Part shown: in pieces, positions 5,432-5,447 of the stretch
Numbering within the stretch: position 1 is the stretch's first letter
How the letters are laid out: the number at the start of each line of letters is the position of its first letter
Assembly: GCA_012965065.1 (NCBI GenBank)
Contig: DTSX01000077.1
Location: 1 to 5,447 of the forward strand
Origin: Gammaproteobacteria bacterium
Lineage (GTDB): Bacteria > Pseudomonadota > Gammaproteobacteria > Steroidobacterales > UBA11654
Reading direction: 5' to 3'
DNA: 5,447 bases
The notes under the pieces: generated by a model
The model's input: only the letters and a program-made list of their open reading frames with translations
The model's database searches: none
Told to the model about the DNA's origin: nothing
Program-made: the position numbers and the translations under genes

Positions 5432-5447
5432 AATGTTATTATCAATG

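Overview
The window looks like the chromosome of a gammaproteobacterium of moderate GC content, probably little studied. The main evidence is gene order: a divergent ispB-type prenyl synthase next to rplU-rpmA-obgE, with rpsT a few kilobases further on, is typical of beta/gammaproteobacteria. The IspB start, ribosomal proteins L21, L27 and S20, and Obg all read as ordinary bacterial orthologues. This taxonomic call is inference from synteny and remembered protein sequences, not from a search.

Left part (1-2313): the 5' part of ispB runs leftwards off the window edge. A 134-bp divergent control region follows, holding plausible back-to-back sigma70 promoters that share a -35 segment. Next comes the rightward run rplU-rpmA-obgE. 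L21 carries an unusual lysine-rich C-terminal tail encoded partly by an 18-bp tandem repeat. rplU and rpmA overlap by one base (TAATG). A strong intrinsic terminator lies between rpmA and obgE, ending just before the obgE Shine-Dalgarno.

Middle part (2314-5162): an accessory block of three genes sits between obgE and rpsT, where related gammaproteobacteria such as Pseudomonas carry proB. One gene, on the minus strand, encodes a Tat-exported two-cupin protein with one intact and one degenerate metal site. It is divergent from a likely two-gene unit: a 116-residue helical protein of unknown function, then a 389-residue class I SAM methyltransferase whose N-terminal half matches no domain I know. 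The 206-bp divergent spacer holds a hairpin with a T tract and weak promoter candidates.

Right edge (5168-5431): rpsT (S20) on the minus strand, facing the methyltransferase gene with only 5 bp between the stop codons.

The housekeeping genes are secure. No substrate can be assigned to the three accessory genes. Their clustering suggests, but does not prove, a shared pathway: a cytoplasmic methylation step plus a periplasmic cupin enzyme or binding protein. This is the only part of the window with a real chance of being undescribed biology.
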